Shown: one piece after another, positions 21,656 through 32,855 of the stretch | How the letters are laid out: each line of letters opens with the position of its first letter | How positions within the stretch are numbered: the first letter of the stretch is position 1 | Origin: Corbicula japonica | Lineage: Eukaryota; Mollusca; Bivalvia; Venerida; Cyrenidae | Length of the DNA stretch: 64,000 nt | Assembly (NCBI GenBank): GCA_038501625.1 | Contig: JAZAYU010000220.1 | Coordinates: 248,001 to 312,000, forward strand | Direction of reading: 5' to 3' | Position numbers and translations under genes: made by a program | Notes under the pieces: generated by a model | What the model saw: only the letters and a program-made list of their open reading frames with translations | Database searches by the model: none | What the model was told of the DNA's origin: nothing

Positions 21656-22094
21656 TTACTTTCTTCTTTTGCTCCATATATATAAAGGTTTTTTATTGCA
21701 TGTGCTGGCTAATCAGGATCTACACTGTTTGCCATTGAATAACATCCATATCAGATGGAGTAAATATTTATCTATAATTCCTAACCTGTGTATAAAGATG
21801 AATCTGTTTACATAACAAGGTTCTCCACTGTCTGCTACTCTGTAAAGTACATGCATTGAAAATGAAATGTACCATAGTCAAACAAATGCAACTGCATTTC
21901 ACTTAGTAAGTTGAATGATATTGTTCAGCAGTCTGATCACGATTTAAACTGTTCGCTTTTTGATTCATTAGGTTATTTCTGACCAAAATGCGACCAGTGC
22001 AGATCCTGATCAGACGCCACGGATGTGCCAGCTGATCTGGATCTACACTAGTCGCACTTGCGTTAAAATATGTATATATCAAGGAAAGGGTTAA
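21656..22094. mobile_element. Two broken TTAA MITE copies
   Basis: A 5' fragment (CTCCATATATATAAAGG) and, from about 21930, a 3' half (CAGATCCTGATCAGACGCCAC ... AAGGAAAGGGTTAA). Confidence 0.55.
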
Positions 22095-22582
22095 TGGTGC
22101 CTGGTCACATGACAGGACTAAATCTTAAATGTTTTCAAATAACAAAATCTGTAGAATATAAATAAGCCCAGAATGATGCCTTCCAAGTTACCTGCCAAGT
22201 CATCAACAATGATTGTGTATGACATTGTGTATGACAGCCTTCACTGGTCGCACACACACACAGTTCGGCAAATTGTCACTTAAGGTTCTAGAAGTGTAAT
22301 ATTTCCGCCAAACATCGACTTATACCGTCACTAATTAGTGTTTTCCGAACAACGATTGGTACGTTTCCAGCTGATACAATTTTTGTAAATTGAGTCTACT
22401 CTTTAGGTGTTTCCCTGTGATTATGACGTCATAAATAACAAAATCAAATTATAACAAATGCTGATATGAAATCAGTGTAATGTAAATAAATATTTTCATA
22501 AAAAATAATCAAAATAAGATTGTAGACAAACAACACTCGGCAATGAATACAGGTTATATTAAATTGATGTGGTTTTGATAAA

Positions 22583-22653
22583 TCCTCTGTGGCGCAATGG
22601 TAACGACCAGGTCTCGTCATTTTGACGGACCCGGTTCAATCCTCAGAAGAGGA
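22583..22653 (+). tRNA. tRNA-like sequence, probably a SINE head
   Basis: 71 nt with a perfect A box TGGCGCAATGG and B box GGTTCAATCC. The acceptor TCCTCTG pairs 6 of 7 with AAGAGGA. The D and T stems are weak, and the anticodon region folds as an 8-bp bulged hairpin (GGTC-T-CGTC/GACG-GACC) with a 5-nt loop, so normal decoding is unlikely. A pol III-type promoter may still be intact. Confidence 0.4.
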
Positions 22654-22673
22654 ACTTCTTTTTGTGTCGCCTG

Positions 22674-23160
22674 CAATAGCAGGTAGACACATAGGGATCC
22701 TATTGTCCATTGGTGTCGTCTGGTAGTCCCCAAGCTTTAACATGAAACTTAATGTTGCCTATAACTTTGAAAGTACTTGTCCTATTCACTTCATACTTGG
22801 AATATATCATCATCATGAACAGCAACATCAGTTCCAACAAGAATGATAACTCCTGTTTGACTATTTTTTTAGTTATGCCCCTTTCAAATGCAACTTTAAC
22901 ATGAAACTTAATGTTTGCCTATAACTTTGAAAGTACTTGTCCTATTCACTTCATACTTGAAATATATCATCATCATGAACAGCAACATAGGTTACAACAA
23001 GAATTATAAATCCTGTTTGAATATTTTTTGAGTTATGGTTGCTTTGGTTGCTATGGTTACGGTTGGCAAAATTACTATTTTAAAGATAAATTTTAACAAG
23101 CATAGCTGATTGCTTGTATCTGGGCCTTAGGTACCTATTTTGTAGGCCAATAAAATGAAA
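22674..23160. repeat. Hairpin-headed repeat, GACACATAGGGATCC family
   Basis: Starts GTCGCCTGCAATAGCAGG (hairpin), then GACACATAGGGATCC. Two units of about 125 bp follow, marked by AACATGAAACTTAATGTT. No coding sequence. Confidence 0.65.
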
Positions 23161-23218
23161 ACAAGACAGTGAAGTGCTTTAAGATTTTATTATTTGATTC
23201 TATACACATTGCAGATAA

Positions 23219-23817
23219 TTTTTGTGTCGCCCCTTCGAAGAAATGGCGATACATAGGGACTGCTTTGTCCGTCCGTCCGTCCGTCTGTCCATCACGAAAA
23301 CTTAACGTTGGCTATAACTTTGCCATTTCTTTATATTTCTTTATCAAACTTTCAAATTATATTGCTTATGACAACATGCTCGAGATGATGCCAAATGCTC
23401 AAGGTCAAGGTCACATTAGATGGAGTTATGCCCCTTTTTGTACTTGGATTTTTACACGAAAACTTAACGTTGGCTATAATTTTGTCATTTGTTAATATTT
23501 TTTCATCAAACTTTCAAATTATATTGCTTATGACAACACGCTCGAGATGATGCCAAATTCTCAAGGTCAAGGTCACATTTGATGAAGTTATGCCCCTTTT
23601 TGTACTTGGATTTTTACACGAAATTTAACGTTGGCTATAACTTTGTCATTTCTTAATATTTTTACATCAAACTTCTAAATTAAATTGCTTATGACAACAC
23701 GCTCATGATGATGCCGAATTCTTTGATGGAGTTATGCCCCTTTTTGTACTTGCATTTTTATTCCGACAGCACCAGAGGGCGACACAAGTGTTCAACTGAA
23801 CACCCATCTAGTTATGC
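23219..23817. repeat. Hairpin-headed tandem array, about 162-bp unit
   Basis: Left end TTTGTGTCGCC, right end GGCGACACAAG. GTCCGTCCGTCCGTC is followed by three units starting CGAAAACTTAACGTTGGC at 23295, 23458 and 23619, two with TCAAGGTCAAGGTCAC. Confidence 0.75.
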
Positions 23818-24397
23818 ATAAAACAGATATTTTACTGCATTAAACACGCGCAAACATCACAGATAAAAACTTGCATATTTTTTGCAGCTCAGAAAAATGT
23901 GCATTTCTGAAGCTGGGGAGCAATTTGTAAAGTGTTAGAAATAAATTCCAAACAAAATGCTGGTTTGTTCTGTTCAGGTATTTGTCCTTTTAACAATTAG
24001 CCTTTATATCACAAAATTTTGCAAATCTTTAAAAGAAATGGAGATGATCTTAGCTTCTAGTATATTTGATTTTACAGCCCATTTTTCAAAACAGAGGGCC
24101 CCCTTCTAAAATACACAATTTCTCTAGTTACATGTGTTAAATGTTTTAAAAGACTCTTGTTTAGATGTCTTATGGATGTAGCCTCTACACCTACAAGATC
24201 GTGCACCTTAAATTCAAAACGATTGTATTTGATAGAAAACGTTTGTTTATCTTTTATACATGCATTATATTGTTAAAACAATTTTTTATTTAACTATTTA
24301 TGCAAAAAACCCCGATGCATTTGCTAAAATACAAGCAAAATCATACCTGTAAACATGTACGTAGTCTGCAGTCTGGATCAGTCAGAAGCTTCCGGTA
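23818..24397. other. AT-rich intron, no gene seen
   Basis: No splice-bounded frame, RNA or repeat was recognised. Confidence 0.4.
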
Positions 24398-24500
24398 AGT
24401 TCGTGCACACATAATGATGACGTCATAGCGAGGTTCTACAAGGGGTGTCCGTTGTGTATTAAGAAAAATTGTCTATGGCTATATGTTTTCAGTAAATGGT

Positions 24501-26149
24501 CATAGGCGGATCCAGGGGGGGGCGGACCCGGCGTACGCCCCCCCTAAAATTGCCCAAGCAAAGTTTTTTCTCTGTAATGAAATATGATATATAGGAAAAT
24601 ATAATATATAAATGTCAAAAAATTTTCGCACGCTACGCGTGCGATAAGTTTCGAGACTATGAGTACACTAATACAATGACATAACGAACAATTCACAAAC
24701 AATTCATTCTCATTTTTGTAAGATTTTAACATGATCCAAAGGCTGTTTAAAAAATTATATGATATATTTAGATGCTTTACAAAACATCGTGATCTAATCT
24801 ACAATTAGCCCAACTATTTGTGCACAACAAGAGCTTTTCTATATATACGATGGTCGCTCTTCGCGCACAACCCAGTTACTATTCAAATCAATGCGGAAAA
24901 TTTTCCTTCTATTTCTATATGCCGCCGATCGGAAAATGAATCGCAACTTTTCAATCTTTTGCCTGCTTCATAAAGCATCTTAAACATATATTTTTTTAAT
25001 TTACATACCTGAGAAGCCACATTCAAGTAGAATCAATATATGTAATCCTTTATAAGTAACGTTTTCGTTTTTTATGCAAAACTGTTTTAAACCTCAACCC
25101 ATGTCGATTACACCGCATAAAGTTTATCTGACTCGCGTTTATCGATAATTTTCACCGTGTAAACGGCATATGCTGTGGTAGGTTTAACAAGTTATTTTGT
25201 GGATTATTCGTTCATTTTATTGTTACTTTTATCATTATTTATGTTTTATAACGATATTTGACATACCAGTGTTGAAATTTTCATGTGGATGTGAAAAAAA
25301 GAATTTAAATCGGGTCGATTTCCACCACAGTTTTGATCGTAACTGCTTGAGACGTAAAGGACAGACAACGAAAACGTCCGTATGATAATGGGTCTGTGCT
25401 TGCAGTCGAATTATTGAGACTAATCTACTATCTACTGAAATTGATTCGACCTTCAAACTTTGCGTTTCAACTTTTTCCTTTGAATTTTCCGTATTTTATT
25501 CTATCTTTGGGTTGATTAGAATTGTCAACAACAATTGACGCGCTGAAACGTCAGAAGATGTTGACGAGTTTTTTTAGCAGAGCTGCAGCACGAAAATTTC
25601 ATCATCAATATCATCATTTTAATTTTACGTCCCCTCCCTAACCCAAAATGTGATTGTGATACCTAAGTTTACGTGTTTGCTATATTTTTCCTCTCGCTTG
25701 AATTCAGTTTAAATGTTCATAGTAAAATACGTTTCTGTATTTTAAATATTCCCGCTTTCACTTACTTCCATTTATATTTTTCCTTTGAGTAAAGTGAGTC
25801 AACAAACATGGATGCATTAAGTGGGAAACACGCAAACATTCAAAATATATATTGTGCAAAAGATCTTATTTTTGCCTCCGTTTGATTCATACCTTAAGCA
25901 CACAGTAGATTAGAGCTCTCGTACATTGTATTGTATACCCTGGGAAAGTATATTTGAGGTTCTGGAAATGTGCATATGAATCCCTTAGAAATGACTAAAA
26001 CACGGGAGCTTCACGGGGCCTCCGGCAGCCTGGACCCCTGGCCAGGGCTTTGCCCTGGACCCACCGGGGCCCTTACGGCCCCCTGGACCCCCAGTCGGAC
26101 TGTTTATTTTCCGCCCCCCCCCTAACTACAAATCCTGGATCCGCCTATG
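24501..26149. mobile_element. 1.65-kb element nested in the pogo element
   Basis: Inverted ends CATAGGCGGATCCAGG / CCTGGATCCGCCTATG (16 bp, perfect) are flanked by ATGGT on both sides (24496-24500 and 26150-26154). One more T/A pair would lengthen the repeat and shorten the duplication. It has a G/C-rich right end (CCAGGGCTTTGCCCTGG stem) and no transposase ORF. Superfamily not certain. Confidence 0.8.
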
Positions 26150-26340
26150 ATGGTGATTGTTTTGTTTGATTTTCACTTAGAAATAACTTAAAATGCCAGT
26201 TATTTTTAAGACAATGGTGGCAAAAAAAACGAAAAAATATGAACTTATTAACTTGTATTAAAACTGTATGGATAAAACTCTAAACTAATTGAACAATTAT
26301 TAACAAATAAAATAACGAAATGGAAGTAACTATGGTCTGT

Positions 26341-28137
26341 CTATTCACAATGTGGACACAAGAAGGTGTCACCCCTTCTTACAACGGTTTTTGTATGGCA
26401 AAATGCCAGATGGACACAGTGTGTGCACTTATCACAGTAGGCCCATGTTACGATTTTGAGGTAAGGTCTCTTGTTGTCATTGGGGGGATAGAATCTACCG
26501 CAAACACAGCATACTTCGGTGTCATCATTCGTGCTTTCAGTGTCAGATTCGTCATGGATGTTTACATTCAGTCCACTGGTTGACGGTCTAGGGTTTAGTG
26601 AATCAATATTTTCTCTGGTGGATGACAGCTTGCCCCGTTTTTGTACATGCTTACCCTTTCCCTTGCCCTTGCTTTGAACATTCTCCTTTTCTTCTTCATA
26701 AAGGTTAAGTGTCTCTATAAAAGATTGGTTTGTAATATCTCTACCACCAGGCTTCGGTTTACTTAGACGCTGTTTTGTGGTTTTCGGGGTGTCGGTATTA
26801 GAACAAGAGCATATGCAACCGCAGGGCTTACTTGAAGCTTTGGTCATTTCTGTTTTCATCTGCAGGTATTTCTCAACCGCATCTTTACCGGACTTAATGG
26901 CAATCACTTTCTTGATAGGCGTGCTGTCTACGAAAGCTTCACTGGGGAATAGCTTGTCCTGTTCTATTACGTTTCTGTCTAACGGATAGATTCCCGTTTT
27001 CTTGAAGGCTGCTACTATATTGGCGGGATTCATAGCTCTGAGATATGCCTTGCACGCTATCTCTGTCATTTCGTACTTGGTAATGGATCGGCCCATGTTT
27101 TCTCTCATAAATACTGCACATTCTCGATAGTAGTACCCTTTAAACGGTGCAAAAATACCGACATCTAATGGCTGTAGAATATGGGACGTGTGCGCCGGCA
27201 ATACGAACAAGATGATGTTATTAGCTACGGCCCAGTCAATTAGCTGCTTAGATGTGTGACTTGCATGTCCATTGAATATAAGTAAAATGGGCTGGCTTTC
27301 GTTTGTATTGGATCTGACATTGGGTAGAAAATGGTTTTGTAAATAATCTTTGAATACGTCTGAATTTGACCAACCGGTTTCCGACATTACAATCCTGGTT
27401 CCTGGTGAACTCCCTTTATTCAGGTCTGTATTCATACGTTTTCCTTTGTAGATGAAGTAGGGGGGCAGATGATTACCGGCAGCATTGACACAGGCTATAA
27501 CTGTGGTGGTCGTAGAGCGTGGAGAGGTGACGGACTGAGGTTTACCGGTAACTGGGGCTATGATATTAGGAGGTCGATGTTCAGGTTGAATGCCAGTTTC
27601 ATCCAGGTTAAAAATGAACTGTGGCTTGTCGGACAAAGAATGATCATCAATCACCTTGCGAAGGTTGTCAAAATAGCTATCAACTATCTCTGGTGTTGAC
27701 GATTTAACTCGGCTTGTTTCTAAAGAACTGGGTTTAAGAGACCTGACACGCCCCCGCCATCTTTCTAGAAAGCCGTATAACCAGCAGTTACTCAGAGACT
27801 TAGAAGTTTTTTTCTTGCCTAAGACTTCAGCTAACTCGCCCCCAAGATCTTTTAGTTTGTTATTTGTTATTCCGTAACCAAGCTGTGCGAGAACTTCTAC
27901 ATGTTCGACTAAAGATAACTCCTCTTCATGAGAAAACAGCGTGACCTCATTCCCCAAATTAGATGGATCAATTCGACCTTTTACGCGATCTCTAAGTGTC
28001 TGGACCGGCACATTGAACTGTTTAGCTGCTCTCCGAACGGACACCTTTTCTGTCTGGACATATGTTAATGCTTTTTGAAGAGTTTCTTGTGTGTAAGCAC
28101 GGTATCTCCCATAAACTTTGGCAGACTTGGGATGGGA
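26341..28137 (-). CDS. pogo/Jerky-like DDE_1 transposase with C-terminal zinc finger
   Basis: Recombinase that would cut and rejoin its element at TA sites in the nucleus. Coordinates include about 30 codons upstream of the first track residue (numbering below starts at 28044, a GTG). The N-terminal helix-turn-helix (psq) reads YTQETLQKALTYVQ ... SVRRAAKQFNVPVQTLRDR, followed by a CENPB-type region. The DDE_1 core has FNLDETG (Asp148), LLIFNGHASH and QPLDVGIF (Asp294). The second catalytic position, residue 258, is Asn (AAT, 27271-27273) where Asp is expected, so cleavage activity should be lost. A lysine-rich stretch and a PHD-like C-x2-C ... C-x2-C ... C-x2-C finger (residues 512-566) end the protein. 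There is no ATG in the open 5' frame; TTACTTCAG just upstream of 28137 is a good acceptor, so a first exon may lie further upstream. Stop TAG at 26341-26343. Confidence 0.85.
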   Translation of the reverse strand, partial: SHPKSAKVYGRYRAYTQETLQKALTYVQTEKVSVRRAAKQFNVPVQTLRDRVKGRIDPSNLGNEVTLFSHEEELSLVEHVEVLAQLGYGITNNKLKDLGGELAEVLGKKKTSKSLSNCWLYGFLERWRGRVRSLKPSSLETSRVKSSTPEIVDSYFDNLRKVIDDHSLSDKPQFIFNLDETGIQPEHRPPNIIAPVTGKPQSVTSPRSTTTTVIACVNAAGNHLPPYFIYKGKRMNTDLNKGSSPGTRIVMSETGWSNSDVFKDYLQNHFLPNVRSNTNESQPILLIFNGHASHTSKQLIDWAVANNIILFVLPAHTSHILQPLDVGIFAPFKGYYYRECAVFMRENMGRSITKYEMTEIACKAYLRAMNPANIVAAFKKTGIYPLDRNVIEQDKLFPSEAFVDSTPIKKVIAIKSGKDAVEKYLQMKTEMTKASSKPCGCICSCSNTDTPKTTKQRLSKPKPGGRDITNQSFIETLNLYEEEKENVQSKGKGKGKHVQKRGKLSSTRENIDSLNPRPSTSGLNVNIHDESDTESTNDDTEVCCVCGRFYPPNDNKRPYLKIVTWAYCDKCTHCVHLAFCHTKTVVRRGDTFLCPHCE

Positions 28138-28911
28138 CTGAAGTAACGAGATGTAAAAAAATAAAACAAAGTCGATTTTTAATTATCCTAATATAAATGT
28201 TTTCTTTTTAAATACTATATAGACCTAGATTTAAATTATTAAAGACATCTGGATCTATGATTTTTTAATGTTATTTTCATATGACGTTAATTGGATCTTA
28301 ATTAGACGGTAAGGCAGTGTATTTAATACGAACATTCGCAATAAAAATTCGAGACGGGCCTCCAAGGGAAACAACCTAAACTGCACTTGGACAAAATGGC
28401 AGCTGCCATCAAACTGAAGAAAATTTTCGTAAAAATCATCAACATTTTGTAATTTCTATGGAAAAAATGTAAGATTTTTATATCGTTGAGGTTTATTTTT
28501 TAAGTTCAAATGAGGATTTCGTTGTGATTACCTGCTTCTGTCGCATAATTGTGGATTTATCAGTTGTAAAAGTCTCGCCTTGCAAACTGGAACAAAGTTC
28601 GGACACGTGCGTTCGATCTTTGCTTTGTTATTGACGTCATAAATAAGTGAACGAACTTACAGGGGTGCACGAAGTTATAGGAATAGAGGATATTTGGAAA
28701 TGAAATCAACAGAATCCCATTCAGCAAAAGTGAATATTACAGTTCTAAAACCTTAATGGTGCTGCTATGATCCTTTTCAGTCATTTATAAGCAGTATATA
28801 ATTAACACAACTTGTACAGCCTTTCACCCTGAACCTGTGAATAGGCAGCTGTAGCATTTAAATTACATATAGTTGTATTACAGTTGTATTAAATGTGTTC
28901 CTGTATTTTAG

Positions 28912-29095
28912 GTGTGTGTTTTGGCCAGTGATGGTGGAATCCCATCGCTAACCAAGACAATCTTAGTTTACCTGAATATCACAAGGAACCAATTATCTCC
29001 ATCATTCACGCAGTCAGTACTCGGATCTTATCCCAGAAAGACAGGCTTTTGGACAGGAACTCGTACGTATTTCGGCATTTGACGAAGATACTGCT
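28912..29095 (+). pseudogene. Cadherin A exon, 1-nt insertion
   Basis: Acceptor TATTTTAG, donor GTAAGT. It reads VCVLASDGGIPSLTKTILVY, linker NITRNQLSPSFT. After a shift near 29010 it continues QYSDLIPERQAFGQELVRIS then AFDEDTA to the donor. Length 184 nt, one above the 183-nt class. Confidence 0.75.
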
Positions 29096-29583
29096 GTAAG
29101 TTTTCGAGACAGTAGTATACGTACAATATAATTATATTGTCATTTAGTGCAAAAACAATATAACTCCTGATTTTAAGTACAGTACTTATACTGTTTTTGC
29201 ACCAAGTTGATGATATGCTTAAAAAGTTCATTAGGTTGCTGCATGTTTTAAATTTTAAATTGCTGCAGATGTTATATTAATGCATCATTACTAAATATAG
29301 TTTTAAAAAAAATGTAATAAAATAAGAAATGGATTATCGAAACCTCATTTGAAATACTTTGGATGTACATACATATATAAGTCCACTCCAAATTGCCACA
29401 CAGATATTAACAAATTCACAGTAAATGACCATCCAATGAGTAACTGTTTTCTTTTAATGAAATGTTTTATTCAAATTTCAAGAAAAACGAATAGAGATAA
29501 ATTTGATTTGTTTTCACATCCTGGTGATAGCAATGATTTGTCATAAAAAAGCTGTTAATAATTGGTAATTTAATTTCTTTCAG

Positions 29584-29717
29584 GTGCCATACAATGCTGT
29601 TGAATATTCCTTGACAAGAACTGTGCGAGTTTGAGAGTACTCCAGGTGGCGCCATCTACAGGGGTTATCTCTCTTGTCAATCTAGTCTATCAGGACACTG
29701 TTAAAACATCCTACACT
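29584..29717 (+). pseudogene. Cadherin B exon, frameshifted
   Basis: Acceptor CTTTCAG, donor GTAAGG. It starts VPYNAVEYSLTRTV and, in another frame, ends LQVAPSTGVISLVNLVYQDT VKTSYT. Length 134 nt. The last approximately 40 nt recur at 29751-29791 in the intron as a decayed duplicate. Confidence 0.7.
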
Positions 29718-29844
29718 GTAAGGTGTGTTCTCCCTAATTAATCTTTAATCTAGTCTATCAGGACAGAGTTAACACATTCTAAACAGTAAGCATCATTTTA
29801 ATCTTTCTTTGATGTCACCTTTTTCAGTGTTTTCTACTATGTCT

Positions 29845-29965
29845 GTTACCACTTAATCAATATATACACATTTATGGCATGGGCAAACAATGTAAATCTA
29901 GATCGGCCATCCATGCTGTCTGATCAGGATCTGCACTGTTTGCTTTTGGATTCATTGGGAAATTT
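29845..29965. mobile_element. TTAA MITE, left-half fragment
   Basis: AACAATGTAAATCTAGATCGGCC ... CTGATCAGGATCTGCACTG, without a right half. Confidence 0.5.
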
Positions 29966-30065
29966 TCTACCAAGAAGCAAGTGAATTCTGAATCATAATG
30001 CAATGCAGGCTGTTTGTAAAATCCATATAAATTCCCCTGTGTTGGTTCTATAGCTTGAGACCTCT

Positions 30066-30240
30066 GTGCCAAAGATCATAAAACTTAATCTGGAGACCAG
30101 TCTCAAATCTCTAGCATCTGGTTGGCTGAAATAGCGACTGGTTGCCATTTTTCGCCAATTAGAGTTTTAAGATTTGGATTTGAGACTGGTCTCCCAATCA
30201 GATGCTTGAGCTTTGAGACTGGTCTCCAATCTTAGATCAG
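30066..30240. repeat. CCAAT hairpin repeat, copy
   Basis: CATAAAACTTAATCTGGAGACC ... CTGGTTGGCTGAAATAGCGAC, followed by inverted, partly duplicated right-arm sequence. Confidence 0.65.
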
Positions 30241-30512
30241 GGTACATGGTCATTAAACTAACTTTTAGTTTACAAATCTACTTGACTTTGCTTATTGTCA
30301 CCTGAAAATACATACATGTATCAAAGTTAAGTGAATATACCTTTCATGTTTATTTAAAATAACTTGTAGATCTGTTGTACTTGCTAGAAGTACTATAGCT
30401 TAAAATTTGCAGATTTTTTTAGCAAGCATTGCAGGAATGCGGGGTTGGAAACTAGTAGCCGATGAACCTGAGATTCTTTCCTTTGTAAGAAAAATATTTG
30501 TATCATTTGCAG

Positions 30513-30659
30513 AGCCCATTCAGCCTTGTATTTGTGTCAACTATTGAAGACAACTTTGCCCCAACATTCTTCTATTTGGAGAGTGTGACAACCAATATAT
30601 ACAATGTTCGTGTGCAGAAAGCTGGTGACTTGGTCAATGACACTCGTGCTCAATACCAG
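30513..30659 (+). CDS. Cadherin exon, open
   Basis: Acceptor TTTGCAG, donor GTAACA, exactly 49 codons. It reads SPFSLVFVSTIEDNFAPTFF (strand plus linker with N-x-APTFF), then NIYNVRVQKAGDLV and TRAQYQ. It is shorter than the usual A exon because the A-x-D-x-G loop is absent; the closing YQ is B-like. Confidence 0.65.
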
Positions 30660-31304
30660 GTAACACTATGTACTTGTTTATAACAGTTATTGATAAGGTA
30701 ATCATGGGTTTACGGTCAGAGGCCACTAAATCATGAAAGGGGGGCTTTGATTTGCTAATTTTGTCTAGGGATGTCCGATGATATGGAGTAAAAGTTTGAA
30801 TATATGTATTACAAGCTTTTTCTGATTGGTAGATATTATAAACTCTTAAAATTTCACTTTAAAATGCAGGAATATGTTTGAATTTTAAAAGCCTGTTTTG
30901 TCTGAAAAATTTGGATATAAGCCTTTTCTTGTAGTTTTACTTTCAGATAACTCATCAGTCTGTGGTGACTTGATTCAGTGGCTGCTATCAAAAAAGAGTT
31001 TGTGAACATGTGCTTTGACTACTGCCAGAGAATGCATCTTGGATTGCTCTTTACAGATATAAGTGATGAAAGTGAACAGTTTAGATCCAGATCACATGGA
31101 ATTAATGTGTTGGCTGATCTGGAGCTCCACTGTGCACATTTGGATAAAAAACACACTGGTGTCCATAGAGTAAAGCGTTCAAAATACTTGATTATACAGA
31201 GTGTAATTTGGCAGAATACAGATATATAGGGACATATCCTGAGGGATGGATTGTTGTTTGGGTTAGCATATTAGATTCTTATCGGCCTAATTCATTATTT
31301 TCAG

Positions 31305-31510
31305 TTGAGACTGTATTCTGTTGACAGTGGAAACCTAGCTGGTCTAAGCTATGCAAGCTGTTCTGCCACACAGGTCCTCTACATTAATGTGAACCGTCAT
31401 ATCTTCCCACCAAATTATACAATATCAACAACATTCAGACAAGCATCTCGGAGACTGCCTTCCCAGGAACCTTCATTGTGCAGCAGAATGAGACTGATGC
31501 TGATGTAACT
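31305..31510 (+). pseudogene. Cadherin A exon, 1-nt deletion
   Basis: Acceptor TTTTCAG, donor GTAAGT. It reads LRLYSVDSGNLAGLSYASCS, VLYINVNRHIFPPNYTISTT. After a shift near 31438 it continues QTSISETAFPGTFIVQQNET then DADVT. Length 206 nt (207 - 1). Confidence 0.75.
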
Positions 31511-31529
31511 GTAAGTGTTTGTACTAACC

Positions 31530-31715
31530 CTTATCTTAATAGATGCTGTTTTTATAACATGGGTAAACAGTCTAGATCCAGATTGGACATCACATCCATC
31601 CTGCCTTAGCAGGATCTACTGTTAGCTTTATGTTAGTTTTAGATTCATTTGGTTTTTGGTTATTCCTGATAAAATGTTAACAGTGATGATGCAGATCAGA
31701 TGGCACAGATGAACC
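31530..31715. mobile_element. TTAA MITE, eroded copy
   Basis: AACAGTCTAGATCCAGATTGG and GATGCAGATCAGATGGCAC; outer ends not clear. A smaller fragment lies at 31078-31170. Confidence 0.45.
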
Positions 31716-31815
31716 GTTTTTAAATTGTCAGTAAATTTTCTTTTAAAACCATTATAAAACTACCAGATTGACCATACTTGATATAACAGGAGTAGCATGA
31801 CTTGTGTGGTTTCAG

Positions 31816-31928
31816 CAACCAGAGAATGTTGTGACGGAGATGCTTCAGTCTACTTATATATTATCCCTGCCACTGCAAGAATTTCACTCCTTGCTTCCGT
31901 ACAAAACACCGCCACCAGTTTCTACAGG
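31816..31928 (+). pseudogene. Cadherin B exon, frameshifted
   Basis: Acceptor GTTTCAG, donor GTAAGT. Starts QPENVVT, then in another frame DASVYLYIIPATARISLLAS VQNTATSFYR. Length 113 nt; some central codons appear to be missing. Confidence 0.7.
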
Positions 31929-32360
31929 GTAAGTTGATGTTAGAAGTATATATCTGTAGTTATTCTTAAAATAATTGGGATGTTACTGTAGGAATATTTA
32001 CTTGATGAAACTGTCTGGATCGTATTGTCACATTTACTTCGAATCATTTGAACAGAAAAGGAAATGAGCATTGTGATTAATTGAAGTTTTAAACAGTGAC
32101 TCAACAGGCACATAGATTGCCTCCTAAAATATGCCTTCGGTATGATAGATAAATATACAGATTAAGCTCTTTTGCTTATGGGTAGCATGGAAAGTATGTA
32201 TACATATAATCTATTCAGTATAAATTGAATTGGTTTTACCTTTCCCTTGAACTGAATAGTCATTTGCTTTGTTTCTATACATTTATACTGAATGACACTT
32301 CATATACTTAGTTTGTCTTTTGTTTGCAAATTGAGTTGTTAATTGAATAATGTAATTGCA

Positions 32361-32855
32361 TTTAAAGTCCAAGCATATGATGGAGGATTCCCAACACTGA
32401 CGGATACAACATTCGTTGATGTCTTGGTGAACAGATTCGTGGAAACCTTGGCCTTCTTCTCCCGTAATGACCAGCAAACAATTTCCGAGAATGCTCTTGT
32501 TACCTCCTCTGTGATCAATGTGCAGCCATAGCCGGCAGCTGGAATCACCTTCACATTCCCTGGTTTTGTCAATGGTCCACAGTACATCAGCATGAGCTCG
32601 ACCACTGGCACCGTCTTTGTTCGCTCAAACCTGAGACTGGACAGAAACAAGCAGACGTCATGTTCTTACCAAGTAATGGGTACAAAAGAGTTCTCAAATA
32701 GTGTTCAGACTGCCTTCGCCACACTCTTAATCACTGTGTTGCATAACTTAAGCACACCACAGCTTAACAGACAAATATACGAAGCTTCGGTACCAGAGAA
32801 TCTTGCTCTGGGAGCCAGTATCATCCAGCTGATGGCCAGTGATGCTGATGTATTT
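32361..32855 (+). pseudogene. Cadherin double exon with one TAG and a damaged acceptor
   Basis: 165 codons in one frame, phase 0 at the donor GTAAGT. It begins FKVQAYDGGFPTLTDTTFVD and linker LVNRFVETLAFF, then TISENALV, INVQP, TAG (32529-32531), GITFTFPGF, STTGTVFVRSNLRLDRNKQ, and a second repeat start ITVLHNLSTPQL, EASVPENLALG, LMASDADVF. It carries a B half and two A halves without introns. The splice acceptor is TTGCA-TTT rather than the expected CAG, as if one G were lost. Confidence 0.75.

Larger units (their letters stand above)
24398..28657 (-). mobile_element. pogo/Tigger-like transposon with nested insert
   Basis: Imperfect inverted ends AGTTCGTGCAC (left) and GTGAACGAACT (right) lie between TA dinucleotides at 24396-24397 and 28658-28659. 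Similarity extends inward to a shared ATGACGTCA. Removing the nested 24501-26149 element leaves about 2.6 kb, a normal pogo size. It encodes the - strand transposase 26341-28137. The TA target and DDE_1 transposase agree with the Tc1/mariner-pogo group. Confidence 0.65.

Noticed and set aside
26320..27699. + strand ORFs at 26320, 26777 and 27469
   Set aside because: Shadows of the - strand transposase frame.
24398..28657. Retrovirus- or LTR-type provirus
   Set aside because: No reverse transcriptase, gag, or long terminal repeats seen; the only enzyme is a DDE_1 transposase with TA-flanked inverted ends.
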